64,000 nucleotides of DNA from contig NZ_RQWN01000004.1 of assembly GCF_003977755.1 (NCBI RefSeq), positions 1 through 64,000 on the forward strand, in the 5' to 3' direction. The notes beneath the pieces are model-generated. The model saw only the letters and a list, made by a program, of their open reading frames with translations, did not search any database and was not told the DNA's origin. This stretch comes from Haloterrigena salifodinae (GTDB taxonomy: Archaea; Halobacteriota; Halobacteria; Halobacteriales; Natrialbaceae). Positions 38,866 through 48,085 of the stretch are shown piece after piece. The first letter of the stretch is position 1. The number at the start of each line of letters is the position of its first letter. The position numbers and the translations under genes were made by a program.

Positions 38866-41466
38866 ATGGTGATTCGGGCTAAACGTCGAGTAGTGTCCGA
38901 GAAGCCACACGAGCGCCCGTCCGACCGCGTCGTGGCATCCCTCGAATCGCGCGTCGACGGACTGACCGACGAGGAAGTGCGCCGCCGACGCGAGGAACAC
39001 GGCGAGAACGACATCGTTCGGGGCGGCGGCCGATCCCCGGTCGATATCTTCGTCGCGCAGTTCGACAGCGCCCTGATCTGGGTGTTGCTGGCCGCGGCCG
39101 CCCTCTCGGTCTGGGCGGGTCACGCCGTCGACGCGATCCTGATCGCGATCATCGTCGTGGCGAACGGAATCTTCGGTTTCGTCCAGGACTACCGGGCCGA
39201 GCAGAGCCTCGAGTCGCTCAGGGAGCTGGCCGCGCCGACGGCGACGGTTCGGCGCGAGGGCGAGGCGCGAACGATCGACGCGACGAGGCTGGTCCCCGGC
39301 GACGTCGTCGTCCTGCGCGGCGGCGACGTCGTCCCCGCGGATGGGCGGCTCCTCGAGGCGACCGATCTCGAGGTCGACGAGGCCTCGCTGACCGGGGAGA
39401 GCGTCCCGGTCTCGAAATCGTCGACGCCCGTCGCGTCGGAGACGCCGCTCGCGGAGCGTGCGAGCATGGTCTACAAGGGGACGAGTGTCACCCGCGGCAA
39501 GGGCCTCACCGTCGTCACCGGGACGGGAATGGAGACCGAAGTCGGCGGGATCGCCCGCGAACTCGCCGCGACCGAGGAGACCCGGACGCCGCTGCAGGAC
39601 GAACTCGACGCCCTCGGTCGAACCCTCGGGCTCGGCGTCCTCGTCCTCTCCGCGTTGGTCGCACCACTGTTGCTCCTCCAGGGCACGCCTGCGATTCAGG
39701 CCGCCCTGACGGCCGTATCGCTCGCCGTGGCCGCGATCCCCGAGGGGCTGCCGGCGGTGGTCACGCTCACGCTTGCGCTCGGCGTTCGGCAGATGTCCGA
39801 GGAAAACGCGCTCGTGCGTCGGCTGCCCGCGGTCGAGGCGCTTGGCGCCGTCGACGTCGTCTGTACCGACAAGACGGGCACGCTCACGAAAGGGCAGATG
39901 ACCGTCAGCAGGTGCTGGGTGAACGACGCCGTCGTCGACGTCGACTCGGTGGCCGAGGCGGACGCGCGCTCCGACCGCGAGGAACTGCTCCTGCGGATCG
40001 GCGCACTCTGTAACGACTCGACGCTCAAGGACGACGGCGGCGATCCGACCGAGCGGGCGCTGCTCGAGGCCGCGGATCGTCGCGGGTTCGACGTCGACGA
40101 ACTCCGTTCCGAGCGCCCGCGGACCGGCGAGGTGCCGTTCTCCTCGGAGCGCAAGTGGATGGGGACCGTCCACGGCGACGTCGGCTACGTCAAGGGCGCT
40201 CCCGAGGTCGTCCTCGAGAACTGCGATCGGATCCTGACCGCCGACGGGCCGAAACCGCTGACCAGCGAACGCCGCGAGCGCGTCGAGACGACGGTCCGGG
40301 CGTTCGGCGACGACGCGCTCCGCGTCCTCGCGATGGCCGCCCGCGAGGAGCCGACCGGTGCCGGCGATCTCGCCGACGGGTTGACGTTCGTGGGACTGGC
40401 CGGGATGATCGATCCGCCCCGCGAGGAGGTCGCCGACGCGATCGCGGAGACAAGGCGAGCGGGGATCGACGTGAAGATGGTGACCGGCGACAACGTCCGG
40501 ACGGCGCGGGCGATCGCCGAATCGCTCGGGATCGGGACTACCGTGCTCGAGGGCGGCGAGATCGAACAGATGGATGAGGAGACGCTTCGCGAACGGGTCG
40601 CGTCCGTCGACGTCTTCGCGCGGACGTCGCCGGAACACAAGGTCCGGATCCTGCGAGCGTTACAGGACCGCGGCAACGACGTCGCGATGACCGGCGACGG
40701 GGTCAACGATGCGCCGGCGCTGAAGAACGCCGACGTCGGCGTCGCCATGGGGATTCGCGGAACGGACGTCGCCAGGCAGGCGTCGGACATCGTCCTGTTG
40801 GACGATAACTACGCGACGATCGAGCGGGCGGTCGAACGCGGGCGGGCGATCTTCGACAACGTCTGGAAGTTCGTCGCCTACCTCCTGAGCGCGAACGTCG
40901 CCGAGGTGGCGATCGTCTTCCTCGCATCGCTGTACGGCTACCTCATCCTGCCCGCCGTACAGTTGCTGTGGATCAACCTGCTGACCGACGGCCTGCCTGC
41001 GCTGGCGCTCGGCGCCGATCCCGAGAGCGGCGACGTGATGGATCGCCCGCCGCGCGATCCCGATCGAGGGATCATTGATCGACCCATGCTCGGACTCATC
41101 GGCGGGACCGGCGCCGTCACTACGGTGGTGGTGCTCGCGCTCATGTTCTACGCGCTCGAGGGGGCTGCCGAGGTCACAGCGTATGCGATGACGATAATCT
41201 TCACAGCCTTCGTCTTCCTCGAGTTCGCGAAGCTCTACGTCATCCGCTGGCTGCGCGAGACGTCGACGTTGTCGAATCCGTGGCTCGCGGCCGCCGTCGC
41301 GACGTCGATCGCCCTCCAGCTCGCGGTGCTCTACACGCCGCTGAACCGGTACTTCGGAACGGTGCCCCTCGATGCGGGAGACTGGGGACTCATCGCCGCG
41401 GTGGTCGTCGTCTGTCTCCCTGCGTACCTCGCGGTCGCCGTGCTCGTCAGGCGACTCGAGCCGTAA
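38866..41466 (+). CDS. P-type cation-transporting ATPase (P2 type)
   Basis: This is an 866-residue enzyme from ATG 38866 (an in-frame ATG at 38794 would add 24 residues). It has the N-terminal cation-transporting domain ([17 protein letters not shown]), the actuator loop with EASLTGES, helix 4 with [18 protein letters not shown], the phosphorylation site [13 protein letters not shown], the nucleotide-binding [17 protein letters not shown], and hinge [13 protein letters not shown]. The PEGLPA motif marks the P2 group (Ca2+, Na+ or K+). The C-terminal helices include [16 protein letters not shown]. It couples ATP hydrolysis to export of a cation, fitting the nearby antiporter and CNNM. Confidence 0.92.
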   Translation: MVIRAKRRVVSEKPHERPSDRVVASLESRVDGLTDEEVRRRREEHGENDIVRGGGRSPVDIFVAQFDSALIWVLLAAAALSVWAGHAVDAILIAIIVVANGIFGFVQDYRAEQSLESLRELAAPTATVRREGEARTIDATRLVPGDVVVLRGGDVVPADGRLLEATDLEVDEASLTGESVPVSKSSTPVASETPLAERASMVYKGTSVTRGKGLTVVTGTGMETEVGGIARELAATEETRTPLQDELDALGRTLGLGVLVLSALVAPLLLLQGTPAIQAALTAVSLAVAAIPEGLPAVVTLTLALGVRQMSEENALVRRLPAVEALGAVDVVCTDKTGTLTKGQMTVSRCWVNDAVVDVDSVAEADARSDREELLLRIGALCNDSTLKDDGGDPTERALLEAADRRGFDVDELRSERPRTGEVPFSSERKWMGTVHGDVGYVKGAPEVVLENCDRILTADGPKPLTSERRERVETTVRAFGDDALRVLAMAAREEPTGAGDLADGLTFVGLAGMIDPPREEVADAIAETRRAGIDVKMVTGDNVRTARAIAESLGIGTTVLEGGEIEQMDEETLRERVASVDVFARTSPEHKVRILRALQDRGNDVAMTGDGVNDAPALKNADVGVAMGIRGTDVARQASDIVLLDDNYATIERAVERGRAIFDNVWKFVAYLLSANVAEVAIVFLASLYGYLILPAVQLLWINLLTDGLPALALGADPESGDVMDRPPRDPDRGIIDRPMLGLIGGTGAVTTVVVLALMFYALEGAAEVTAYAMTIIFTAFVFLEFAKLYVIRWLRETSTLSNPWLAAAVATSIALQLAVLYTPLNRYFGTVPLDAGDWGLIAAVVVVCLPAYLAVAVLVRRLEP

Positions 41467-41616
41467 GCGGTCGGTCAACACGGGGAACGCGGACAGCCAC
41501 GAGGTCCGACGCGTCCCCGCTCTTTATAAGCCGCCATTCGTCGTCGGCGCGAGTACCGTAGACGCGGTTGCAGATCGTCCCCCGCCACTAAGGGCATCGC
41601 CCCCGAGCATCAGGGT

Positions 41617-41910
41617 ATGTCGCCATCGATACGACGGCTCGTCCTCGACGTCATGAAACCGCAGGATCCGAACATCCTCGAACTCGCAGACGTGGTCGGC
41701 GACTGTCCCGGCGTCGACGGCGTCAACGCCGTTCTGGTCGAGACCGATCGCGAGGTCCAGAACTGCAAGCTCACGATCGAAGGGGACGACATCGATGCGG
41801 ACGCCCTCGAGGAGGCCGTCACCGACCTCGGCGGAACGGTCCACTCGATCGATCAGGTCGTCTGCGGTGAGCGACTCGTCGAACAGATCGAAACGCCGCA
41901 GGATCAGTGA
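41617..41910 (+). CDS. DUF211 domain protein
   Basis: This 97-residue cytoplasmic protein fits DUF211: IRRLVLDVMKPQDPNILELA, then VDGVNAVLVETDREVQNCKL, then DIDADALEEAVTDLGGTVHSIDQV. This is a ferredoxin-like fold of archaeal proteins whose structure is known but whose function is not. It is followed 5 bases later by the VIT1-like gene, so both are in one operon. A VIT family protein with a DUF211 partner may link metal transport with an adaptor; that is inference. Confidence 0.87.
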   Translation: MSPSIRRLVLDVMKPQDPNILELADVVGDCPGVDGVNAVLVETDREVQNCKLTIEGDDIDADALEEAVTDLGGTVHSIDQVVCGERLVEQIETPQDQ

Positions 41911-41914
41911 CCGG

Positions 41915-42514
41915 GTGAGCGACGTGTCTCGGCTTCGCGACCGCCTCGATTCCCTCAGCGCGCTCCTCGAGAACGAGGAAGTCAGATCCATCTCGCGGCG
42001 GTACTTCATCTCCAACGGGTTCGACGGCACACTGACGAGCATCGGCGTCGTCGTCGGCGCCTACCTGTCGGGCGTTTCCGACGGCCTCACCGTGGTCACG
42101 ATTGGTCTCGGCGCGGCCGTCGGGCTGGGAACGTCGGGCGTCTGGAGCGTCTGGGAGATCGAACGCGCCGAGAAACAGGCCGAACTGATAGAGCTCGAGC
42201 GGGCGATGCTGACCGACCTCGAGGACACGGCGGTCCAGCAGCGGCGGGCGGGCGCTCGCAAGATCAATGCGCTTGCGAGCGGAATCGGCCCGCTCATCGG
42301 CATTCTCCTGCCGCTGGTACCGTTTCTCGGGCAGGGCGCCGTCGTCTCCATGCTCGAGGCGACGCTGCTCGCCATCGCCGTCGGTGTCTGCGTGTTGTTC
42401 GTGTTCGGTGCGTATCTCGGTTCGATATCGAAGCAGAACTGGATCGTCGCGGGGGTCAGGATGGGGCTCGCGGGGATCGTCGTCGCGATTCTGAACCTGT
42501 TTCTGCCCGGCTGA
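41915..42514 (+). CDS. VIT1/CCC1-like membrane protein
   Basis: This 199-residue membrane protein has the VIT1/CCC1 fold: RRYFISNGFDGTLTSIGVVV (first helix with the conserved DG-T), GLGAAVGLGTSGVWSVWEIE, and three later helices ending with VRMGLAGIVVAILNLFLPG. The family transports Fe2+ or Mn2+ to the outside or to vacuoles. It starts with GTG at 41915, 5 bases after the DUF211 stop; GTG 41924 is an alternative. Members are often found in haloarchaea next to DUF211, and the metal is not determined here. Confidence 0.82.
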   Translation: MSDVSRLRDRLDSLSALLENEEVRSISRRYFISNGFDGTLTSIGVVVGAYLSGVSDGLTVVTIGLGAAVGLGTSGVWSVWEIERAEKQAELIELERAMLTDLEDTAVQQRRAGARKINALASGIGPLIGILLPLVPFLGQGAVVSMLEATLLAIAVGVCVLFVFGAYLGSISKQNWIVAGVRMGLAGIVVAILNLFLPG

Positions 42515-42663
42515 AGCCGCGGCTCGTCCGCTGGAGCCAATTCTTTGAACCTGCGGGACCGGACCTCCGTTCGAAAAGATGCCGGTGATCGTCCGAGATC
42601 GTTCCGCGTCGCGGCCGACGGTTGTGACGGCATCCGTCGGGAACGAACGATCGCACATCGATA

Positions 42664-43677
42664 CTACCCCGCATCGGTCCGATCCGTCTCCGTCGACCGA
42701 AGCGAACGCACCGCGTCGAACGGCGGGGTGATGCTGCCGAGCACGAACAACGAGTAGTATCGAAGGTAGGTCTGGATTGGGACCTGGACGAGTGTCACCC
42801 CCGCAACGAGCACCGACAGCGCGTACAAGACGGCTATCACGGCCAGTACCGCGATCGATAGCAATCCGAGCGCCGTTTCGAAGACGAGATAGAGGACGAC
42901 TGCGACGATTCCGAACGGGACGGCGAGGACGAGACCGATAGCAACGAATCCGATGCCCGCGACGAATCCCGCGACCACGCCGAGCCCGAGGCGAACGATC
43001 GCGTACACGACGTACTGCTTCCACCCCTCCTGCAGGGCCGGCCAAAACGCGCGCCACGCCTCGAGGACCCCCCTGTCCTCGAGGAGCATCACCGGAACGA
43101 CGAAGTCGGCCGTGAACCGGTGGACGAGCCAGATACCGATACCGACCGCGATGAGAATCGGCGCGAAGAGGACCGCTAGCAGCCCGAAGAAGAGCGGGGA
43201 GAGCAAGAGAAAAGAAACGACGGCCGGAACTGCGATCAGTATCGCGATGCCGAGGGCGAGCGCGATCCGAAACAGAAGCAGCGACGCACCGTTGGAGACC
43301 TGTTCCCGCGTGTGCGTTCGCAATCGGACGTCGCGGTCGGTGACGACTCGAACGAACACGAACTCCATGATCGCCCCGAGGAAGAGTAGTACGAGCCCGA
43401 TCGCCACGGCGATGCCGATCGCCAGAACGATCCAGCCGAGATCGATTTCGGGGAGTGCGACGAGGTCGGCGATCGGCGGTGGCGGTTCGGCGACCGGCGA
43501 CTCGTCCCGCGGCGTATCCCCTGCCGTCGTCGAAACGCCGGGATTCCCCCCGCTGGCGCCCGATACGAAGAAGGCGATCACCGCGAGCGAGAGCCACCGT
43601 CGCAGATCGAACGGAAGCAATAGCCCTCTAGTCGCCTCCAACGCCGGTCGAAGCTCGTCGATAGCGGACCAGGTCAT
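42664..43677 (-). CDS. Haloarchaeal polytopic membrane protein (DUF7544-like)
   Basis: This is a 337-residue membrane protein. It starts with an amphipathic segment (MTWSAIDELRPALEATRGLL), and has a proline-rich external loop (SPVAEPPPPIADL). Helical pairs follow, with VFVRVVTDRDVRLRTHTREQ and the repeated pattern MLLEDRGVLEAWRAFWPALQ, known from haloarchaeal membrane proteins of unknown function. The C-terminal part, with YLRYYSLFVLGSITPPFD, is conserved. It is probably not an enzyme. It is transcribed towards the VIT1 gene. Confidence 0.75.
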   Translation of the reverse strand: MTWSAIDELRPALEATRGLLLPFDLRRWLSLAVIAFFVSGASGGNPGVSTTAGDTPRDESPVAEPPPPIADLVALPEIDLGWIVLAIGIAVAIGLVLLFLGAIMEFVFVRVVTDRDVRLRTHTREQVSNGASLLLFRIALALGIAILIAVPAVVSFLLLSPLFFGLLAVLFAPILIAVGIGIWLVHRFTADFVVPVMLLEDRGVLEAWRAFWPALQEGWKQYVVYAIVRLGLGVVAGFVAGIGFVAIGLVLAVPFGIVAVVLYLVFETALGLLSIAVLAVIAVLYALSVLVAGVTLVQVPIQTYLRYYSLFVLGSITPPFDAVRSLRSTETDRTDAG

Positions 43678-43857
43678 CGGGTCAGGTACGACGAATATCG
43701 GAATAAAACCACTGCGTCAGATCTCCCGTTCGATCGGCTGGCGCGAGGGACGGGCCGACGTCGGTTCGGCTTCACGACTCGAACCCTTCGTTCGCTGGAG
43801 TCGAGTACACCGAACGCCGTCGAAATTGTTTTTGCGACCGCTGGCTCGAACGCCGCG

Positions 43858-45225
43858 TCAGCCCGCCGAGTGAGCCGCCGTTCGTTCCGCCCGTTCGGCG
43901 CGGCGTTTGATTCCCCGAAGCATCTTGCGTTCCATGAGGAAGTGTGCCGGTTCCCAGAAGAGGTAGTCGACCGCCTCGCCGAGGATCGGATGGGCCGTCC
44001 GCGGTCCGATGGACGACCGATGCGGGTTCGACCGCATGCGAGCGAGCAGTCGCGTCGATCCCTCGCCGACCGGTTTCAGGACGAACGCCCACGTCCACGC
44101 CGGCGAGTCGCCGGGGGGCCTGAGGACGAGCGCTCGCTCGGGGTCGAAACGGGCGACCTCCGGCGCGGATTCGGGCGACGAGACGGGGTAATCATCGGGT
44201 GCCAACCTAACGACGTCGCCCTCCTCGAGGTCCTGGTACTCCGGGACGATCCGATCGACGTTGTGAATGTCGGCGCCGACCGCTCGCTCGAGCCGATCGT
44301 AGCTGTAGAAGCCGCCGCGGTCCTGTCCGAGCTGGACGAGCCACGGCCAGACCGACTCGGCGGGCGCATCGATCTCGATCGCGTGGGTGACCTGATCCGA
44401 CGCGCCCGGGAGGAGGTCGTCGCCCGGGAGCGGCCCCCGTGCTTCGTCGGCGGTCGCTCCCCAGCGACGGTGCCAGGGGCGAATCGCGACGTGGTAGGCG
44501 CCGGCGAGGAGGACTGCCGCCGTCGCGACGAGCCGTCGACCCGTTCCGTTCCCGCGACCTCGTTTTTCGCCCTCGAGACGGGATTCCGTCGATTCCCCGC
44601 TCGCTCGGGCCTCCGCATCGGACTCGATGCGCTCGAGTGCGCGGGACATCAGGTAGCCCGCGAACGGACCGATGACGCGCCAGTACCGTCGGAAGTTCCG
44701 GCGGGCGCGGTCGTCGGTCGTCGCGGTGCGCGCCTCGTAGGACAGTAGCGTCCGCCCCTCGCCGTACGGTCGGACAGACAGACCGATCGCGAGTTTCGCG
44801 TACCCCGGCTCGTCGAACGCCGAGAACGCTTCCGGGTCGACGCGGTGCCACTCGATCTCCGGTTTCCAGAACTTTCCGACCGCACCGAAGACGAACTCCT
44901 CGCCCGGCGCCTCCTCGAGCAGCATCCACTCGTCGGTCTCCGGAACGTCGACGAACCGCATGCGCTCGGGCGGCGGCGCTCCAGACTCCCCTCGAATTCG
45001 GCGCGCGATCGCTATCGGCGCGGCTCGCAGCGCCCCGAGGGCGCGGACGATCGGCCCAGTGTCCAGCAGGTCGGCGGTGAGCATCGCCTCGTAGGTCGTC
45101 TCGGGATCGGCGTCGACGACCGCGTGGCGGATCACCGTGACGTCGTACTCGGGCACGTAACGGTCGATCAGCATCGACGAGTCGGTGCCAACTGACGGAT
45201 CGCTCGCGAAGGGGTTTCGTAACAT
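43858..45225 (-). CDS. Two-domain SRPBCC (START-like) protein
   Basis: This 455-residue protein has two SRPBCC folds separated by a helical, partly hydrophobic linker (about 195-250). Domain 1 (about 15-190) has VTVIRHAVVDADPETTYEAM and ends RRNFRRYWRVIGPFAGYL. Domain 2 (about 265-430) has ITHAIEIDAP-like HAIEIDAPAESVWPWLVQLG and LLARMRSNPHR. Each domain would bind a hydrophobic ligand or lipid in a deep pocket. The second has WPWLVQLGQDRGGFYSYDRLE, typical for the haloarchaeal/actinobacterial membrane-associated group. ATG 45225 was preferred to 45243. It is isolated and its role unknown. Confidence 0.78.
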   Translation of the reverse strand: MLRNPFASDPSVGTDSSMLIDRYVPEYDVTVIRHAVVDADPETTYEAMLTADLLDTGPIVRALGALRAAPIAIARRIRGESGAPPPERMRFVDVPETDEWMLLEEAPGEEFVFGAVGKFWKPEIEWHRVDPEAFSAFDEPGYAKLAIGLSVRPYGEGRTLLSYEARTATTDDRARRNFRRYWRVIGPFAGYLMSRALERIESDAEARASGESTESRLEGEKRGRGNGTGRRLVATAAVLLAGAYHVAIRPWHRRWGATADEARGPLPGDDLLPGASDQVTHAIEIDAPAESVWPWLVQLGQDRGGFYSYDRLERAVGADIHNVDRIVPEYQDLEEGDVVRLAPDDYPVSSPESAPEVARFDPERALVLRPPGDSPAWTWAFVLKPVGEGSTRLLARMRSNPHRSSIGPRTAHPILGEAVDYLFWEPAHFLMERKMLRGIKRRAERAERTAAHSAG

Positions 45226-45384
45226 CTCTCTGTGCCCTATCACTGCGACGACAGCGAACGTAAATCGGTAGCCTCGATTCGCTGTATTCGACGCGACCCT
45301 CCCCGCCGTGAATCCCGCAGAGACCGTCAGAGTCCCGCCGGATGGCGACCTCTGGTCCGAGGCGGTGCCGTCTAACCGTTCGGG

Positions 45385-45828
45385 TCAGTCGCCGGTCCGC
45401 CGACCGGTGATCGACTCGATCTCCAATTCGTAGATCTCGAGGTCGACCGCCGCGACGTCCTCGTCGAAGATCCGAAGCTCGAGGAACGACTCGTTGACCG
45501 TCGTCTCGTCGAACTGCGCCCGCTCTCGCCCGGTCAGCTTTCGAAGGGGTCCGGTGACGACGATGCTCCAGGAGTCGCCGGACCCGCTGACGTCGTACAT
45601 CGTGAAACACGCGGTCTCCGTGTCCTCGAGATGCGAGAGTTTCGTACTCGAGCCGTCGGTCGACAGTCGGACGTAGAGCGAGCCCGCGTCGTAGTGGTGT
45701 GCGACGGGAACCGCGTACGCGTCGCCGTCGGCCGCGAGCGCGAGCACCCCGGTGTCGACGCGCTCGAGGCGGTCTTCGACCTCTTCGTCGGTCATCCCGA
45801 TCGTGTAGACGTACTCGACTCGATCCAT
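45385..45828 (-). CDS. Pyridoxamine 5'-phosphate oxidase family (FMN-binding) protein
   Basis: This 147-residue split-barrel protein has MTDEEVEDRLERVDTGVLAL at the front, then YAVPVAHHYDAGSLYVRLST, KLSHLEDTETACFTMYDV, and WSIVVTGPLRKL. These are the FMN-binding strands of the haloarchaeal PPOX-like group. It is related to the intact protein at 56838 and the remnant at 55440. Enzymes in this family bind flavin or heme, and the substrate is not predictable from sequence. It is monocistronic. The ATG at 45828 begins shortly before the first helix. Confidence 0.82.
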   Translation of the reverse strand: MDRVEYVYTIGMTDEEVEDRLERVDTGVLALAADGDAYAVPVAHHYDAGSLYVRLSTDGSSTKLSHLEDTETACFTMYDVSGSGDSWSIVVTGPLRKLTGRERAQFDETTVNESFLELRIFDEDVAAVDLEIYELEIESITGRRTGD

Positions 45829-46148
45829 ACAGAACGAACGCCCGCAATTAGCATGAAGAACAGGGGTGCCCGCTCGAACGGTACGAGACGCGACTGCGAC
45901 AGCGACGGAACCGGTTCGATTCGTGTACTCGTCACCCGTCTCTGTCACGTCGATCCGTCCGCACGGCCCGGTAGCGCATCGCATCTGAACACATCGATAC
46001 TGACGGAACGTCCCCAGAGGAGAGTGTACTCGGCGAGATACGGCGACTCGACATCGGGATGGTGACGGCGGCTGACCCGCCGTAACGGAATCGCGTCGAT
46101 AACTGTAAATCGAGCCGTCGAAAACCGATACGTTCGACGAGCGATCGA
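45829..46148. other. 320-base gap with one stem-loop
   Basis: No gene was seen on either strand. ACGGCGG (46065-46071) pairs with CCGCCGT (46077-46083) over a 5-base loop. It is 66 bases past the stop of the leftward HTH-10 gene and could terminate that transcript, but a T-run is lacking. Confidence 0.35.
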
Positions 46149-46883
46149 TCAGTCGGCCCGCTGTTCGGGCGCTTCCGCCCGGCCTGTACCCAGCGGATCC
46201 GCCCCAGTCCCCGACGTCACCAACCGCAGGTACGTGCCGGCGTTCGCCATGAGCTTGTTCTCCGCCTTCCGGAGGTGTTCCTCGTAAGTCGAGCGGGCCA
46301 CCGACGTCTGCGAGGCCAGTTCCCGAAGCGACGTCTTTCGTGGCTGTTCGTAGTAGCCGTTCTCCAGCGCCAGTTGTAGCGCCGCCAACTGGCGGTCGGT
46401 CAGGTCGTCGAACAGTTGATCGACCGGTGCCAACATACTGTGCGGAATCCCTTGCTCCGTGATTGCGGTCTTGGAGAGCAGTTCGATATCTCGATCCGCC
46501 TCGAGGTCCCGCAACAGCGCCCGCACGTCGGATTCGTCGAATGCGATCACCGTGTAGTGTTCCCAGCCCTGGCGGTGAATCGTCGGCGGCTGGTAGAGGC
46601 AATCGTGTTCCTCGAACCGCTCCAGGATCGACCCCTCGAGCGAGCAGAGACAGGACTGAGTGACGACGTGAAGACCCGAGTCGTCGATCGACTCGTGGAG
46701 AACTGTTCCGATCGTCTCGATCTCCGCCAGTAACTCGTCGGTCGGCGCCTCCGCCGAGGTGATCTCGAGCACCTGACAGTCGCTCAGGTACCACTCTCGG
46801 ATCGTGAGATCGGGATAGCGTTCCGAAATCTTCCGGTAGGGACACTCGTGCTTCAATCGAAACGAGGCCTCGTACAGACTCAT
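46149..46883 (-). CDS. HTH-10 regulator with cysteine-rich sensor domain
   Basis: This is a 244-residue Bat-type regulator. The sensor half has five cysteines: Cys14 (KHECPYRKISERYPDL), Cys36 (YLSDCQVLE), Cys78 and Cys80 (TQSCLCSLEG) and Cys95 (EHDCLYQPP). The HTH-10 domain is LTDRQLAALQLALENGYYEQ, KTSLRELASQTSVARSTYEE, then HLRKAENKLM. The cysteines could bind an Fe-S cluster or metal, or sense thiols. It is transcribed divergently from the third MBL-rhodanese gene (90 bases between starts), so it probably regulates that operon. ATG 46883 was chosen because MSLYEASFR is the standard start for this subgroup; upstream ATGs exist at 46925 and 46937. Confidence 0.85.
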   Translation of the reverse strand: MSLYEASFRLKHECPYRKISERYPDLTIREWYLSDCQVLEITSAEAPTDELLAEIETIGTVLHESIDDSGLHVVTQSCLCSLEGSILERFEEHDCLYQPPTIHRQGWEHYTVIAFDESDVRALLRDLEADRDIELLSKTAITEQGIPHSMLAPVDQLFDDLTDRQLAALQLALENGYYEQPRKTSLRELASQTSVARSTYEEHLRKAENKLMANAGTYLRLVTSGTGADPLGTGRAEAPEQRAD

Positions 46884-46972
46884 ACACCTCTGTTCGATCT
46901 CGTAGTGATTAACGGTACCGGTCATGTCCCGCACCACTGCTATTCCGGTATCGTCCGTACGAACGAATATCG

Positions 46973-48082
46973 ATGACTGGAATCAGTCCGACCGAGCTCA
47001 GTAATCAGTTACTCGACGACGGAGACGTGCTCGTGCTCGATATCCGTCACCGGGACGACTACGAGGAGTGGCACGTTCCCGACAGTATCAACGTCGACGT
47101 CTACGACGAACTGACCGACGACCCGGAGACGGCGAAAGACGACCTCGCAGACCTCCCGGACGACCGCGAGATCGTCACCGTCTGCGCTGCAGGAGTCGTT
47201 TCGCAGACCGCGACGGAGGTCCTGCGAGAGATGGGCTACGACGCCAGCACGCTCGCCGACGGCATGAACGGATGGAGTCGCGTTCACCGGAGCACGCCCG
47301 TCCCGACCGACCTCGAGGGAACGCTCGTGCAGGTCGCCCGTCCCGGGAAGGGATGTCTCTCCCACGTTCTGATCTCGAACGGCGACGCCGCCGTGTTCGA
47401 TCCCTCCCATTACCTCGAGGAGTACGACGAGATTATCGACGCCCGCGACGCCGAACTCGTCGGTGTCTTCGATACGCACGCCCACGCCGACCACGTCTCC
47501 GGTGGTGCGGAACTCGCCGAGAGACACGACGTTCCATACTATCTTCATCCGAGGGACGCGTTCGAGATCGATGCGACTTCGATCGAAGACGGCGACGCGA
47601 TCGAGATCGGATCGGTCGACGTCGAGGTCATCCACACGCCCGGTCACAGCGAGGGCAGCGTCTCGTTCGATCTCGAGGGCGAGGCCCTGATCACGGGCGA
47701 TACGCTCTTCCACGAGAGCGTCGGCCGCGTTGAACTCGGCGTCGAAGCCGGCATAGAGGATTCCGACGTCGAAGGGAACGCCGCGACGCTCTACGAGAGC
47801 CTCCAACGGTTGCTGGATCGGCCGGACGATGCGATCGTTCTTCCGGCACACGATCCAGGATCGCCCGAGCCACCGGTGACCGCGACGTTGAGCGAGGTTC
47901 GAGAACGGAACGATGATCTCGCTCGTGATCGGGAGGAGTTCGTCGAGACGCTCGCTTCGGACATTCCGGACCATCCGCCGAACTTCGAGCGCGTCAAGCG
48001 CACGAACGTCGGGCGGGAGGACGTCCCCGACGGGGAACTGTCTGAACTCGAACTGGGCCCCAACCGCTGTGCTGCTGAGTAA
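46973..48082 (+). CDS. Rhodanese-MBL fusion, probable persulfide dioxygenase (paralogue 3)
   Basis: This is a 369-residue protein. Rhodanese domain (about 1-105) has Cys71 in VCAAGVVSQTA; MBL domain has HAHADH (169-174), IHTPGHSEGSVSF, LITGDTLFHESVGR, and VLPAHD. The C-terminal tail ends ELELGPNRCAAE, as in paralogues 1 and 2. The promoter has no AATATTGTG element; instead the cysteine-rich HTH-10 gene stands divergently. The downstream MFS gene begins 3 bases after the stop. It probably oxidises persulfides to sulfite, with the transporter exporting a product or importing a sulfur substrate. Confidence 0.87.
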   Translation: MTGISPTELSNQLLDDGDVLVLDIRHRDDYEEWHVPDSINVDVYDELTDDPETAKDDLADLPDDREIVTVCAAGVVSQTATEVLREMGYDASTLADGMNGWSRVHRSTPVPTDLEGTLVQVARPGKGCLSHVLISNGDAAVFDPSHYLEEYDEIIDARDAELVGVFDTHAHADHVSGGAELAERHDVPYYLHPRDAFEIDATSIEDGDAIEIGSVDVEVIHTPGHSEGSVSFDLEGEALITGDTLFHESVGRVELGVEAGIEDSDVEGNAATLYESLQRLLDRPDDAIVLPAHDPGSPEPPVTATLSEVRERNDDLARDREEFVETLASDIPDHPPNFERVKRTNVGREDVPDGELSELELGPNRCAAE

Positions 48083-48085
48083 CCG

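Noticed and set aside
37675-40638. Very long minus-strand open frame of 987 codons
   Set aside because: Only the part from 38739 to 37675 is a real gene (CNNM-type). The rest is antisense of the P-type ATPase and owes its length to the codon bias of GC-rich haloarchaeal DNA.
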